Of a stretch of 64,000 bases of DNA, positions 1-8,582 are shown piece after piece (the first letter of the stretch is position 1; the number at the start of each line of letters is the position of its first letter). The position numbers and the translations under genes are program-made. The DNA lies in contig NZ_JBAWSY010000014.1 in NCBI RefSeq assembly GCF_037104765.1, forward strand, positions 1 to 64,000, read 5' to 3'. The stretch comes from Psychrobacillus mangrovi. GTDB lineage: Bacteria; Bacillota; Bacilli; Bacillales_A; Planococcaceae. The notes beneath the pieces are model-generated. The model was not told where the DNA came from, did no database searches, and saw only the letters and a list, made by a program, of their open reading frames with translations.

Positions 1-141
1 TGTTCGTCGAGCCAAGATTTTATTCCACGCTTCCTCTAGCCCTTACCTCACGATAAGTACCTTGCGCTTCCTTAGTGGTTGGTCGATGTGTACCCCCACA
101 GTGGACTTTCACCACCTAGATAGTTGCCATGCCTGGCACAC
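1..141 (-). mobile_element. Group II intron, 5' end only (cut by window edge)
   Basis: Read on the minus strand from 141, the sequence begins GTGTGCCAGGCATGG and continues with a structured, non-coding stretch that includes GGTGGTGAAAGTCCAC and GAGGAAGCGTGG. This is the look of the 5' end (GUGYG start, domain I) of bacterial group II introns. It lies immediately after a hairpin plus T-tract (143-175), which is the usual insertion site of class C group II introns. The catalytic domains and any reverse transcriptase would lie left of the window. The intron call is recognition by pattern; the class is inferred from the insertion site. Confidence 0.72.
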
Positions 142-142
142 A

Positions 143-175
143 TAAAAAAAAGCATTACTCTTAATGAGTAATGCC
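143..175 (-). terminator. Rho-independent terminator, target of the intron
   Basis: GCATTACTC (152-160) pairs with GAGTAATGC (166-174) across a 5-nt loop, and a run of eight T follows on the minus strand. The intron starts two bases after the T-tract. It may terminate the doxX transcript after the repeat at 207-395. Confidence 0.75.
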
Positions 176-206
176 AAGAATCAATTTTGTGTGCATAGAG
201 TTGTAT

Positions 207-395
207 ATTAAATTCGGCAAGGACCACCAATTCGCTTTCCGTGGGCTTGGCTTCAGCCTCCTAGGCCAACAGGATGTTGATCATGCAATCGTTGCCGCAG
301 GATGTGGCGAACTTAGATTGCCTTCCTCTCAACCTGCGGGGTCTTCTGCTCAAGCTGTTCCCACAGGAGTCTCCGTGGTGGTCCTCGCTTATAAA
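207..395. repeat. Dispersed GC-rich intergenic repeat, copy 1
   Basis: This non-coding, GC-rich stretch contains TTCGCTTTCCGTGGGCTTGG, GGGTCTTCTGCTCAAGC and a CACAGGAGTCTCC end. Related blocks occur at 8525-8582, 14097-14134 and three times in 55,005-55,545. An 84-codon plus-strand reading frame across it has no ribosome binding site and is judged a shadow. The copy lies between two near-identical hairpins sharing the 12-bp direct repeat ATGAGTAATGCC (164-175 and 458-469). Confidence 0.6.
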
Positions 396-444
396 CAATT
401 CCCTATAGATATCTATTATCTTTAATACTTTTGTCGTCAAGCTG

Positions 445-469
445 GGCATTATTCTCGATGAGTAATGCC
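445..469 (-). other. Hairpin, near-duplicate of the 152-174 terminator stem
   Basis: GGCATTATTC (445-454) pairs with GAGTAATGCC (460-469), with one G-T wobble. It is the second copy of the stem at 152-174 but lacks a T-tract on the minus strand. It sits just downstream of the doxX-family gene and may be the displaced half of its original terminator. Confidence 0.5.
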
Positions 470-484
470 TAAATGTTAGAAATA

Positions 485-913
485 TTATTTACCTGCTTGT
501 TCGTTTTCACTCTTATTGATAAATAATTGATCAACGGCAAGCATTTTACTTCCATTAATTGCAAGAAATAGAGCTATAGCTAAAAAAGCTAAATCTAATT
601 CATAACCTGCACCTGGGGTTTGCCCATCACCTAAAAAGCCCACAGATAATTTAGCTGTAAAAATAGCTCCGATCATGACTAGCGATATTAGAGCAGACAC
701 AATTCTTGTACCTAAACCTATGATTAATGCAAATCCACCAACCATTTCAATTAAAGCCACAACATAAGCTAATACTCCTGGTATACCAATACTATCAAAC
801 CATCCTACAGTATTTTCAATTCCGCCCTGGAATTTCACTAATCCGTGAACAAAAAAACTAATTCCTAAGATTACTCGTAGCATCAACTTACTTGCCTCAA
901 GTTTGTTATTCAT
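485..913 (-). CDS. DoxX family membrane protein
   Basis: This 142-residue protein has four predicted hydrophobic helices and the DoxX-family opening seen here as SKLMLRVILGISFFVHGLVK, followed by GVLAYVVALIEMVGGFALIIG. The length matches the family. DoxX-like proteins are integral membrane proteins, some linked to redox or detoxification complexes; the substrate cannot be told from sequence. The start is supported by AGGAGG upstream of ATG at 913. It stands alone and is divergent from the XRE-cupin regulator at 1096, from which it is separated by an AT-rich 180-bp gap that could hold both promoters. The family call is firm, the function is not. Confidence 0.85.
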   Translation of the reverse strand: MNNKLEASKLMLRVILGISFFVHGLVKFQGGIENTVGWFDSIGIPGVLAYVVALIEMVGGFALIIGLGTRIVSALISLVMIGAIFTAKLSVGFLGDGQTPGAGYELDLAFLAIALFLAINGSKMLAVDQLFINKSENEQAGK

Positions 914-1095
914 CCTATTTCCTCCTAGCCTATTATTTATTTAAAACAATTTCTCAAAACATCAATCAATTAAGCTATGTTTTCAAATAAGAATATTTGT
1001 TTTTTATAAGATAACAACCTTTATATAGAATGTCAACCTTTTGTTTGTTAAGATAGAGTTAAATTTTGTATGAGTAAACACAAGAGGTGGTCAAA

Positions 1096-1635
1096 TTGGA
1101 AATAGGATCAAAAATTCGAGCTATACGAAATAGGAAGAAAATCACCATTGCTCAAATGTGTGAAGGGACAGGACTTTCAAAAGGTTTTATCAGCAATATC
1201 GAAAACAATAACACTTCACCATCCATCAATACTTTGCAAACCATATCCACTTTTCTTGGCGTACCTTTACCATACTTATTGTTAGAGAAACACCAACACA
1301 TGCGAGTTGTTAGAAAAACGGAGAGAACTTATTCTACTTATAATAATCTTAAAATAGAGCATTTAACGAACAAGGGTGGATTAAGGATGATGCTTGTTGA
1401 ATTTCCTCCTGAGGCTTCGATGGGCGAAGCTAACGCACATGAAGGAGAAGAAAGTCATTTAGTTTTGGAGGGAAAAGTCCTAGCGGTACAAGGCGAAGAC
1501 TCTATGATCATTGAAGAGGGGGATTCTTTCAGTTGGAATGCAAGCGTGCCGCATATTGTAAAAAATATTGGTAGCTGCAAAGCCGTCGTTTTAATATCCG
1601 TCTATTCAGATACCGAGCTTAATGACATGTTCTAA
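1096..1635 (+). CDS. XRE-family regulator with C-terminal cupin
   Basis: An N-terminal helix-turn-helix of about 60 residues (SKIRAIRNRKKITIAQMCEG, then LSKGFISNIEN) is joined to a cupin_2 domain at about residues 110-178 (HEGEESHLVLEGK, then EEGDSFSWNASVPH). This is the PuuR/SutR-like layout of a small-molecule-sensing transcription regulator. I place the start at a TTG (1096), five bases after AGAGGTGG; a GTG at 1087 overlaps that ribosome binding site. It is divergent from the DoxX gene and could control it. The ligand is unknown. Confidence 0.85.
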   Translation: MEIGSKIRAIRNRKKITIAQMCEGTGLSKGFISNIENNNTSPSINTLQTISTFLGVPLPYLLLEKHQHMRVVRKTERTYSTYNNLKIEHLTNKGGLRMMLVEFPPEASMGEANAHEGEESHLVLEGKVLAVQGEDSMIIEEGDSFSWNASVPHIVKNIGSCKAVVLISVYSDTELNDMF

Positions 1636-1646
1636 ATTTATCTATA

Positions 1647-1688
1647 AAAGCAATAGTGACCGATTTACAGTCATTATTGCTTTTTTTA
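1647..1688 (+). terminator. Terminator of the XRE-cupin gene
   Basis: AAAGCAATAGTGAC pairs with GTCATTATTGCTTT (one wobble) and is followed by a T-run, eleven bases after the stop codon. Confidence 0.8.
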
Positions 1689-1789
1689 TTTCCTCTCGGT
1701 CTAATTCCCGTAAAGTATTAAAATCATAATACTCTCTTCCATTTCATATCTTTATATAATGTGAAATTTTAATGAAGGGAAGAAAAGAA

Positions 1790-2980
1790 TTGGACGTATA
1801 TGTTAGAGGCGGGGATTCAATTTGGTATTTCAGCCAATTATTTAATATTCCCTTACAGCTTATTAACGATTCTAATAGAAACATTAACCCCCAAATACTC
1901 TCGATAGGTCAACGTATACAAATTCCTGGATACGTTGTTACCAGCTATCAAATCAGGCCAGGAGACTCCATCTGGTCCATTGCCAAAAACCGAAACCTTC
2001 CGCTCGATGCAATTCTACTTGTTAATCCTAGACTAAGTACGAATCGTCTCCAAATTGGGCAGACCATAAGCATTCCCCTTAGAGTTACTTGGAGACTTGT
2101 AAACGGTAAGCAAAATTATGACTACGATACAATGAGAAACGATATTAGAAGATTACAGACTGTATACCCATTTCTGCAAGCTTCGTCTATTGGAAATACG
2201 GTATTAGATCGGGAAATACCTGAGGTTCTAATAGGAAATGGGGATAAAAGAGTTCACTTTAATGGTTCATTTCATGCGAATGAATGGATTACTACCCCTA
2301 TCACTATGACATTTTTAAATGATTATTTGCTATCCTTAACAAACCAAAATACGATTCGAGGCATTGAAACATCCCCTTTATATACACAAACCACATTATC
2401 CATCGTGCCGATGGTGAACCCGGATGGTGTAAACTTGGTCATAAATGGACCTCCTGCAAATGAGCCATGGAGAAGTAGAGTGATCGAATGGAATAATGGC
2501 AGTTCGGACTTTTCAGGATGGAAAGCAAATATACGTGGAGTGGATCTGAACGATCAATTTCCTGCTGAGTGGGAATTGGAAAGAGCGCGCAATCCAAAAA
2601 CTCCGGGACCACGTGATTATGGTGGGGAAAGTCCATTGTCCGAACCAGAAGCTATTGCAATGGCTGACCTAACAAGAAGAAGGGATTTTGCAAGAGTACT
2701 TGCTTTTCATACACAAGGGGAAGTTATTTATTGGGGATTTCAAGACCTCGAACCTCCTGAGACGGAAGTTCTTGCTATGGAATTTAGTAGAGTCAGTGGT
2801 TACGAGCCTATACAAACAATTGAAAGCTATGCTGGGTATAAAGACTGGTTTATTCAGGATTGGCGAAGACCTGGTTTTACTATCGAGCTTGGAACAGGAA
2901 CAAATCCGCTACCCCTCACCCAGTTTGACGAAATCTATGAAGAGACATTGGGGATTTTTCTGACAGCTTTATATTTATGA
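1790..2980 (+). CDS. LysM-M14 gamma-D-glutamyl-diamino-acid endopeptidase
   Basis: Two N-terminal LysM domains (about residues 1-45 and 48-95, with VRGGDSIWYFSQLF and IRPGDSIWSIAKNR) are followed by an M14 zinc carboxypeptidase domain. Zinc ligands are seen in HFNGSFHANEW (HxxE) and in FHTQGE; the catalytic glutamate lies in FTIELGTG and PMVNPDG is also typical. The layout and length match endopeptidase I of Lysinibacillus sphaericus, which cuts the gamma-D-Glu-diamino-acid bond of peptidoglycan. The start is probably TTG 1790 after AAGGGAAGAA, since LysM begins there; ATG 1772 would add six residues. Probable role: spore or vegetative wall turnover. Confidence 0.85.
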   Translation: MDVYVRGGDSIWYFSQLFNIPLQLINDSNRNINPQILSIGQRIQIPGYVVTSYQIRPGDSIWSIAKNRNLPLDAILLVNPRLSTNRLQIGQTISIPLRVTWRLVNGKQNYDYDTMRNDIRRLQTVYPFLQASSIGNTVLDREIPEVLIGNGDKRVHFNGSFHANEWITTPITMTFLNDYLLSLTNQNTIRGIETSPLYTQTTLSIVPMVNPDGVNLVINGPPANEPWRSRVIEWNNGSSDFSGWKANIRGVDLNDQFPAEWELERARNPKTPGPRDYGGESPLSEPEAIAMADLTRRRDFARVLAFHTQGEVIYWGFQDLEPPETEVLAMEFSRVSGYEPIQTIESYAGYKDWFIQDWRRPGFTIELGTGTNPLPLTQFDEIYEETLGIFLTALYL

Positions 2981-3089
2981 TTACAGACTCTAGTTTCATT
3001 AAACGCCATCGTAAAAATACACTTTTTATTAGTTGTTACATATGATGCATTAATGAAATCGTTTAGGAGGAGTCTTTATAATTATTCAT

Positions 3090-4496
3090 GTGGTTAGCGC
3101 GGGGGAGACACTTTGGCAGATTGCAAACCGCTATGCAGTAAAAATTAATTCAATTGTTCGTTTAAATGGGTTACAAAATCCAAATCAATTAATTATTGGA
3201 CAGTCTTTAGTTATTCCTAAATCTAGTACAACTACTCATATTATTAAACCCGGGGAAACACTATGGTCTATCGCACAGCAATATGGAGTTACCATTCATT
3301 CAATTATTCAAGCAAACAACCTAACCAATCCAAATGCTCTATATCCTGGTGGAAAATTAATTATTCCACCAATTACACACGTTGTTCAGCAGGGAGAGAT
3401 GTTATGGCAAATTGCGAACCGATACGGTACTACAATTCAAGCAATTATTAGTGAAAACCAAATTGAAAATCTGAATTTGATATACGCTGGAATGCGCTTA
3501 GTTATTCCCAGACCAAAGCCGACTATAGAAGTAAATGCATATACGTACCAATCAAGCGAAGATGCTATTAATTCACTGAATGAAGTGGATCCTCTCCTCA
3601 CTTATTTTAGCCCCTTTGCTTATATGATTAAGGAAGATGGAACATTACAAATGATGAATGATAAGGCTATGGTCGATGCAGCAATTTCTCAAAATATAAT
3701 TCCTATGATGTCGATTACGAATTTCTCCTCAACAAAAACTGGGTCCAATTTATCACATGTCATTTTGTCTAGTGCTGATTTACGGGAAAAGCTGATTACA
3801 AACGTATTGCAAGTGATGGATTCTAAAGGCTATAAAGTTCTAAATATTGACTTTGAAAATGTATTACCAGAAGATCGTGAGAATTATAATACTTTTCTTC
3901 AATTGGCTGTGGATCGTCTTCATCCGAAGGGATATTTAGTATCAACTGCTCTCGCACCGAAAACCAGTGCAACACAAGGTGGTTTATTATACGAAGCACA
4001 CGATTATGAGGCACATGGGAGGATTGCAGATTTTGTAGTCCTGATGACATATGAATGGGGATATCGATTAGGACCTCCACAAGCAATCTCTCCTATTAAC
4101 CAAATGAGAAAAGTTGTAGAATATGCCCTATCTGTAATGCCTGCTGAAAAAATATTTTTAGGCTTTCAGATTTATGCCCGCGATTGGCTCCTTCCCCATG
4201 TTCAAGGTCAAGAAGCCGAGACATTTAGTCCTCAAGAAGCGATAAGAAGAGCAGTAAAGTATGGAGCTGCTTCCATCCAATATGATACAACCGCACAGTC
4301 TCCATTTTTCCGCTATGTAGATGAACAAGATCGTCGTCATGAAGTATGGTTTGAAGATGCACGAAGCGCTCAAGCCAAGTTTGACATGGTCAAACAATAT
4401 AATCTTCGCGGTATCAGTTACTGGGCATTAGGTTATCCATTTCCTCAAAACTGGACATTATTGTATGATAATTTTACGATTAAAAAGGGATTATAA
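3090..4496 (+). CDS. LysM x3 + GH18 spore-wall glucosaminidase-like protein
   Basis: Three LysM repeats (first 140 residues; SAGETLWQIANRY, KPGETLWSIAQQY, QQGEMLWQIANRY) precede a GH18 chitinase-like barrel with VLNIDFENV, the position of the DxxDxDxE motif, here reduced to DFEN. This is the SleL/YaaH layout, an N-acetylglucosaminidase of spore cortex. The only canonical in-frame start is GTG 3090, but it is 17 bases from the strong AGGAGGAG (3065-3072) and removes the first LysM strand. An in-frame ATA at 3078 is five bases from that site and restores IIHVVSAGETLW. It follows the LysM-M14 gene on the same strand by 110 bp. Confidence 0.85.
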   Translation: MVSAGETLWQIANRYAVKINSIVRLNGLQNPNQLIIGQSLVIPKSSTTTHIIKPGETLWSIAQQYGVTIHSIIQANNLTNPNALYPGGKLIIPPITHVVQQGEMLWQIANRYGTTIQAIISENQIENLNLIYAGMRLVIPRPKPTIEVNAYTYQSSEDAINSLNEVDPLLTYFSPFAYMIKEDGTLQMMNDKAMVDAAISQNIIPMMSITNFSSTKTGSNLSHVILSSADLREKLITNVLQVMDSKGYKVLNIDFENVLPEDRENYNTFLQLAVDRLHPKGYLVSTALAPKTSATQGGLLYEAHDYEAHGRIADFVVLMTYEWGYRLGPPQAISPINQMRKVVEYALSVMPAEKIFLGFQIYARDWLLPHVQGQEAETFSPQEAIRRAVKYGAASIQYDTTAQSPFFRYVDEQDRRHEVWFEDARSAQAKFDMVKQYNLRGISYWALGYPFPQNWTLLYDNFTIKKGL

Positions 4497-4518
4497 TAAG
4501 CTACAGATTTTAAAAAAC

Positions 4519-4551
4519 AGATGCAGGTTCAACTACTTGCATCTATTTTTT
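4519..4551 (+). terminator. Terminator of the LysM-GH18 gene
   Basis: AGATGCAGG pairs with CTTGCATCT (one G-T pair) and is followed by a T-rich tract. Confidence 0.7.
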
Positions 4552-4570
4552 GTGTAAAACTCATCTCTTG

Positions 4571-5371
4571 TTATAATGAATACTTTTCTTGAAAATCTTT
4601 AAAATGTACATGTAAATACTTTGAAGCAATATCATCTTGTGTAAAAGCGTTTAATAGATTAGAAACCAGGTCTTCCCAATATACAATTTCTACGTATTTT
4701 CTCATTTCTTTATTCATTATGTTTAATACATTATTCACTTCATTTACCATTTTAGTATGTTGCCTTGAAAATATTAGATAAACTAACTGATTTTGATTTG
4801 CATATGGTAAATTTCTTAATAATTGATAGTTTTTAAAGAAGTTGTGTTCAAGCCAATCCTCATTAAACCCTTTTAATAAAGGCTCCATATAAAAAGTCTG
4901 CTTTTTAAATAAATGGCCCTTTGAAATATTACTAATAGACTTAAACTTGGCCTCAGTATATTTAATCTCTATAAAAACCTTTTGTTTATTCTTCAAATTT
5001 AAACATACATCAAAATTAGTACCTTCTTTTTCATTTTCCACATGCTCAAATATCAGACTTGTAATTTCACCATTTAATTTTAGTGCTTGAGTTAAATGAG
5101 TGTAACTATTCTCTTGTATAAATGGATAGAAAAAGTTTAGGCACATCGCTTGAGAGGAGTTGAGGTGATGAAATCCTCTATGTAAATTAATTGGTACTTC
5201 TAATTGATTTAAGTATCCATCAATTTTATCACGAATGCCTAAAAGATAATTTAGATTTCCATCCTCTTTTGGAAGAATATAACGATGTTTTATATGACCG
5301 GGTTTACTATTTTTTAAAATATGCTCCTTATAATAACTAAGATTGTCTTTTACACGTTTCTCAAAACTCAT
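4571..5371 (-). CDS. PD-(D/E)XK nuclease-like protein (PGN_0703-like)
   Basis: This 266-residue protein is rich in K, N and F. It carries SSQAMCLNFFYPF near residue 85 and TNFDVCLNL...KVFIEIKYTEAKF at about 135-160. The D-x(n)-E-x-K pattern fits a PD-(D/E)XK core like that of the PGN_0703 family of putative nucleases. No methyltransferase or other restriction-modification partner is adjacent. The start is set at the second ATG (5371) because GGGGGG lies just before it, whereas the ATG at 5389 has no ribosome binding site. It could be an orphan nuclease or a degenerate defence remnant; function is unproven. Confidence 0.65.
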   Translation of the reverse strand: MSFEKRVKDNLSYYKEHILKNSKPGHIKHRYILPKEDGNLNYLLGIRDKIDGYLNQLEVPINLHRGFHHLNSSQAMCLNFFYPFIQENSYTHLTQALKLNGEITSLIFEHVENEKEGTNFDVCLNLKNKQKVFIEIKYTEAKFKSISNISKGHLFKKQTFYMEPLLKGFNEDWLEHNFFKNYQLLRNLPYANQNQLVYLIFSRQHTKMVNEVNNVLNIMNKEMRKYVEIVYWEDLVSNLLNAFTQDDIASKYLHVHFKDFQEKYSL

Positions 5372-5690
5372 CTTTCGCCCCCCATTCAATCATTCTTATA
5401 ACTAAGTATTCTCTGATAATTTACTAATGTCCTTCTTTCTATATGACAAGAAGACCACCTAAATTAGTTAGGTTATTTGTTTAGCTATACGTTTCTGATC
5501 TAATTAAATCAGAAATATTTATATTACTTTTATTTAATTAGGAAATAGCCAGTAAAATGTTTAATGTTTACAATCATTGGAATCAAATTCACAAATTTAC
5601 TGTTAGAATATTATAATAACTTTTATAATAATTTAGTAGAAGTATCAGAGAGAAAACCAAAATACAAATATATCCTAAGGGGAAATCTTT
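5372..5690. promoter_or_regulatory. Divergent intergenic region with a small dyad
   Basis: This AT-rich gap lies between the nuclease-like gene (minus) and the oxidoreductase (plus). It contains the dyad TTTCTGAT (5492-5499) / ATCAGAAA (508-515 of the same kilobase, 5508-5515), which could be an operator for either gene. AAGGGG before 5691 is the oxidoreductase ribosome binding site. Nothing else is recognisable. Confidence 0.35.
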
Positions 5691-6668
5691 ATGAAGGCTG
5701 TTGTTTGCACACAATACGGATTTACTGACACTCTTAAACTCAAAGAAGTAGAAAAACCAATTCCAAAAGACAATGAAGTACTGATTAAAGTTCAAACTGC
5801 GTCCGTAAATTCTTGGGACTGGGATCTCGTAAGAGGCAAACCTTTTATAGTTCGCCTTGGGGCGCTTAAAAAACCAAAATACGAAATACTTGGGGCTGAC
5901 ATAGCTGGGCGAGTTGAAGCAATCGGCCAAGACGTAAAACAATTTCTTCCTGGTGATGAGGTATTTGGTGATATTTCTGGATGTGGTTGGGGCGGGTTCG
6001 CTGAATTTGTATGTGCTCATGAGAATGCTTTGACTAAGAAACCACCTAATATGACATTCGAGGAAGCAGCCTCCATTCCGCAAGCAGGAGTCCTTGCCCT
6101 ACAAGGACTTCGAGATAGTGGAAAAATTCAAGAAGGACAAAAGATTTTAATAAATGGTGCTGGTGGAGGTGTAGGTTCGTTTGCTTTGCAGATTGCTAAG
6201 TTATACAAGACTGAAGTAACTGGAGTGGACAGCACAACAAAATTGGATACGATGAGGTCATTTGGTGCAGACCATGTCATTGATTACACTCAAGAAGATT
6301 TCACCCAAAATGGACAGCACTATGATCTAATACTTGATGTTGTGGGAAATCGAACTATTTTTGAATACAAGCGTCTATTATGTTCCAATGGCACCTACGT
6401 AATGGTTGGAGGTCCCTTTACTCGGATTTTCCAACTCATATTACTAAGTCCCTTGATCTCACTTACTGGAAAAAAGAAAATGACTCTTCTTATACACAAA
6501 CCTAACAAAAAGGATATTGATACTATAAAGAATCTCGCGGAAAACGGCAAATTAGTACCTGTAATAGATAGATGCTATCCGTTAAGTGAAGTATCTGAAG
6601 CTCTTGGGTATCTTGCGGAAGGGCATGCTCGGGGAAAGATCATCATACGTATAGAGGATAAAAGCTAA
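5691..6668 (+). CDS. Quinone oxidoreductase-like MDR-family dehydrogenase
   Basis: The 325-residue protein has the medium-chain dehydrogenase/reductase fold. The N-terminal GroES-like domain contains ILGADIAGRVEAIGQDVKQF and GDEVFGD, and the Rossmann motif INGAGGGVGSFALQIAK (around residue 155) binds NADP. There is no catalytic or structural zinc cysteine set, so it belongs to the zinc-independent quinone oxidoreductase branch. The substrate is unknown. It is a single gene, ended by a terminator shared with the convergent VanW gene. Confidence 0.88.
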   Translation: MKAVVCTQYGFTDTLKLKEVEKPIPKDNEVLIKVQTASVNSWDWDLVRGKPFIVRLGALKKPKYEILGADIAGRVEAIGQDVKQFLPGDEVFGDISGCGWGGFAEFVCAHENALTKKPPNMTFEEAASIPQAGVLALQGLRDSGKIQEGQKILINGAGGGVGSFALQIAKLYKTEVTGVDSTTKLDTMRSFGADHVIDYTQEDFTQNGQHYDLILDVVGNRTIFEYKRLLCSNGTYVMVGGPFTRIFQLILLSPLISLTGKKKMTLLIHKPNKKDIDTIKNLAENGKLVPVIDRCYPLSEVSEALGYLAEGHARGKIIIRIEDKS

Positions 6669-6684
6669 CTGCATTACAAATTAG

Positions 6685-6716
6685 AAAGCACATCAACATT
6701 ACATTGATGTGCTTTT
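6685..6716. terminator. Bidirectional terminator between convergent genes
   Basis: AAAGCACATCAA pairs perfectly with TTGATGTGCTTT across a 7-nt loop. It lies between the oxidoreductase stop and the VanW stop. Confidence 0.8.
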
Positions 6717-6718
6717 CG

Positions 6719-7702
6719 CTATAGTGTATCCCCAAATTCCTTTGTGGTTCTTATTTCTATTGTAAGAAAGTCATTTCCAGTGATAGCTTTTATTATAAAA
6801 GGCACTCCACTTGTATTTTGAAATCTGAAATCTAATGTACCATATGAAACAGTTGCATCTCTTCCTTTTGGGACGTAACCCACATCTAATGAGTGATGAT
6901 GTCTTTCCACATATGTTACCGGCAATTGGTCAACTACATTAAAAAGAGTGGAAGAAGTTTGGCAAACACCTCCCCCTATTCCCATGACAATTTTCTTATT
7001 AATTATTTCTGGTGCGGGCTGATAGCCATTTGCTTCGACTCTCGGCCCTGTCATTTCATTAAACGAGAAATAATCCCCACTTCCTACGATCACATTATTA
7101 ATGGCTCTTGCTGAAATTTCAATATTTTTGTTCCTATTTACGTCCGAGGGATCAAAATAAGTAGTATAAGAAGCAATTATTACGTCCTCTAAGTTAGGAA
7201 TATCTTCCACTTCATAGCTACTTTCTGTCACATACAAGGGAATTTCAACATCCTTGCCAGTAGTTGATGCTTCTAAAACTCTATCTACCAATTCAATTTC
7301 TTTTAATATAATCCTTGGGCTTCCTTTAATAATCTGACCATCTTCGTCTATTATATCTAGAACCATTCTCTTATCATAACCAGGTTTATTTTCTGTACCT
7401 CTTGCCAACTCATAAGCTAATTTTTCAATTTCTTTTTTATATGTTTCTAAATCTGTTTCATAACCTAAATCTTTTGGTGATAAAGTTTTAATTATTTCAA
7501 ATGTATTTGGATCAACTATATTTACTTTTAAAGGATTTTTTTCTTTTTCTTCTTCCTCATGAATAACGGGGTTTTGGGATTGCTCTATTGGTTGTTTTTG
7601 TTCATTATCATTTGTTTCTACCTCTTCACTTACTGATTTATCTAGACAACCCCCAAAGCCTATTGAACCTAAAATTATCAGTAATAAAATCCATCTTTTC
7701 AT
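6719..7702 (-). CDS. VanW-like lipoprotein
   Basis: A lipoprotein signal ends LIILGSIGFGGC, with Cys about residue 19. A Glu/Asn-rich linker follows, then the VanW domain with SFNEMTGPR, GIGGGVCQTSSTLFN and RHHHSLDVGYVP. VanW-family proteins are widespread in spore-formers, including outside vancomycin clusters, and are thought to act at the cell envelope. A G5 domain, common after VanW, is absent, and the protein ends soon after the VanW domain. This gene alone gives no evidence of glycopeptide resistance. Confidence 0.85.
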   Translation of the reverse strand: MKRWILLLIILGSIGFGGCLDKSVSEEVETNDNEQKQPIEQSQNPVIHEEEEKEKNPLKVNIVDPNTFEIIKTLSPKDLGYETDLETYKKEIEKLAYELARGTENKPGYDKRMVLDIIDEDGQIIKGSPRIILKEIELVDRVLEASTTGKDVEIPLYVTESSYEVEDIPNLEDVIIASYTTYFDPSDVNRNKNIEISARAINNVIVGSGDYFSFNEMTGPRVEANGYQPAPEIINKKIVMGIGGGVCQTSSTLFNVVDQLPVTYVERHHHSLDVGYVPKGRDATVSYGTLDFRFQNTSGVPFIIKAITGNDFLTIEIRTTKEFGDTL

Positions 7703-7883
7703 TCTATCGAACTCCTAGCCATAAGGTATTTCCCTTAGACATCTTATTCAAATAGTAACGATAATGTGTATAAACTGACCACTAAGATTTTCACTAAATT
7801 GATACTTTTAAAAACACCAATCCTTTGCTAATGTTATCAGTAAATTAAAAACTGATTTTAATTTGTAAGGAATTAAAGGAAAA

Positions 7884-7906
7884 GGAAACGTTGCGCAACT
7901 ATTTCC
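7884..7906. promoter_or_regulatory. Palindrome upstream of the ECF S component
   Basis: The perfect palindrome GTTGCGCAAC (7890-7899) is nested in GGAAA ... TTTCC, 40 bases before the gene at 7945. It could be an operator. I recognise no riboswitch here. Confidence 0.35.
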
Positions 7907-7944
7907 TAATGCCTATAAAGAGAAGATAAGGAAGGTTTATTACT

Positions 7945-8478
7945 ATGCAAAAAACAACAAGTTATTCAAACGCACGCACTTTCGACTTAATTGTTACGTC
8001 CATGTTAATTGCACTCGTATTCGTTGCTACGCTCTTGTTAAATATTAAACTTCCAATCGCAGCAAATGGCGGGTTAGTTCATCTTGGAACAACTATGCTC
8101 TTTATAGCATCCATTTTATTTGGCCCTAAAAAAGGAGCACTCGCTGGCGCTATCGGTATGGGTTTATTTGACTTAGTATCTGGTTGGACATTGTGGGCCC
8201 CCTTCACCATTGTAGCTCGTGGCCTGCAAGGATATTTAGTTGGAAAAATTGCATGGTCGTTAGGGCGTAATGGAAACAGTATCGCTTTCAATCTACTAGC
8301 AACCATCATTTCGATTCCCTTTATGTTAGGTGTCTATTACGTTTGTGAAAGAGTTATTTATGGTAGTTGGGTTATACCATTGGCTTCTATTCCTGGCAAC
8401 ATCGTTCAAAATGTCGTAGGGATTATCATTGCTATTCCAGTTTGTGTTGTACTGAAAAAAATTTCTATTTTTAAGTAG
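7945..8478 (+). CDS. ECF transporter S component
   Basis: This 177-residue protein has about five to six hydrophobic segments and the S-component pattern LVHLGTTMLFIASILFGPKK, then GAIGMGLFDLVSGW and GLQGYLVGKIA. It would bind a vitamin or vitamin precursor and use the shared EcfAA'T module encoded elsewhere. The family resembles the HmpT/PdxU-type (pyrimidine or pyridoxine precursor) components, but the substrate cannot be assigned. AAGGAAGG precedes the ATG. It is a solitary gene, as is common for group II ECF S components. Confidence 0.85.
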   Translation: MQKTTSYSNARTFDLIVTSMLIALVFVATLLLNIKLPIAANGGLVHLGTTMLFIASILFGPKKGALAGAIGMGLFDLVSGWTLWAPFTIVARGLQGYLVGKIAWSLGRNGNSIAFNLLATIISIPFMLGVYYVCERVIYGSWVIPLASIPGNIVQNVVGIIIAIPVCVVLKKISIFK

Positions 8479-8524
8479 TTGAGTCAATTTCATAATAGAG
8501 AAATAAACATCAAAATCCGAACAA

Positions 8525-8582
8525 GGTTGATTTACGCTACAGGCGGACGCTTTCCGCGTGCTCGGCTTCAGCCGCTTCAATC
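8525..8582. repeat. Dispersed GC-rich repeat, copy 2 (partial)
   Basis: This copy contains GGCGGACGCTTTCCGCGTGC and CGGCTTCAGCCGCTTC, shared with the copy at 55,005-55,140 and, more loosely, with 207-395. It lies in the 290-bp gap between the S component and metQ. Confidence 0.55.

Noticed and set aside
171..425. 84-codon plus-strand reading frame
   Set aside because: No ribosome binding site; it covers the dispersed GC-rich repeat and changes with each repeat copy.
6719..7702. Glycopeptide resistance function for the VanW protein
   Set aside because: No vanHAX or vanRS partners are nearby; VanW-domain proteins are common in spore formers without resistance.
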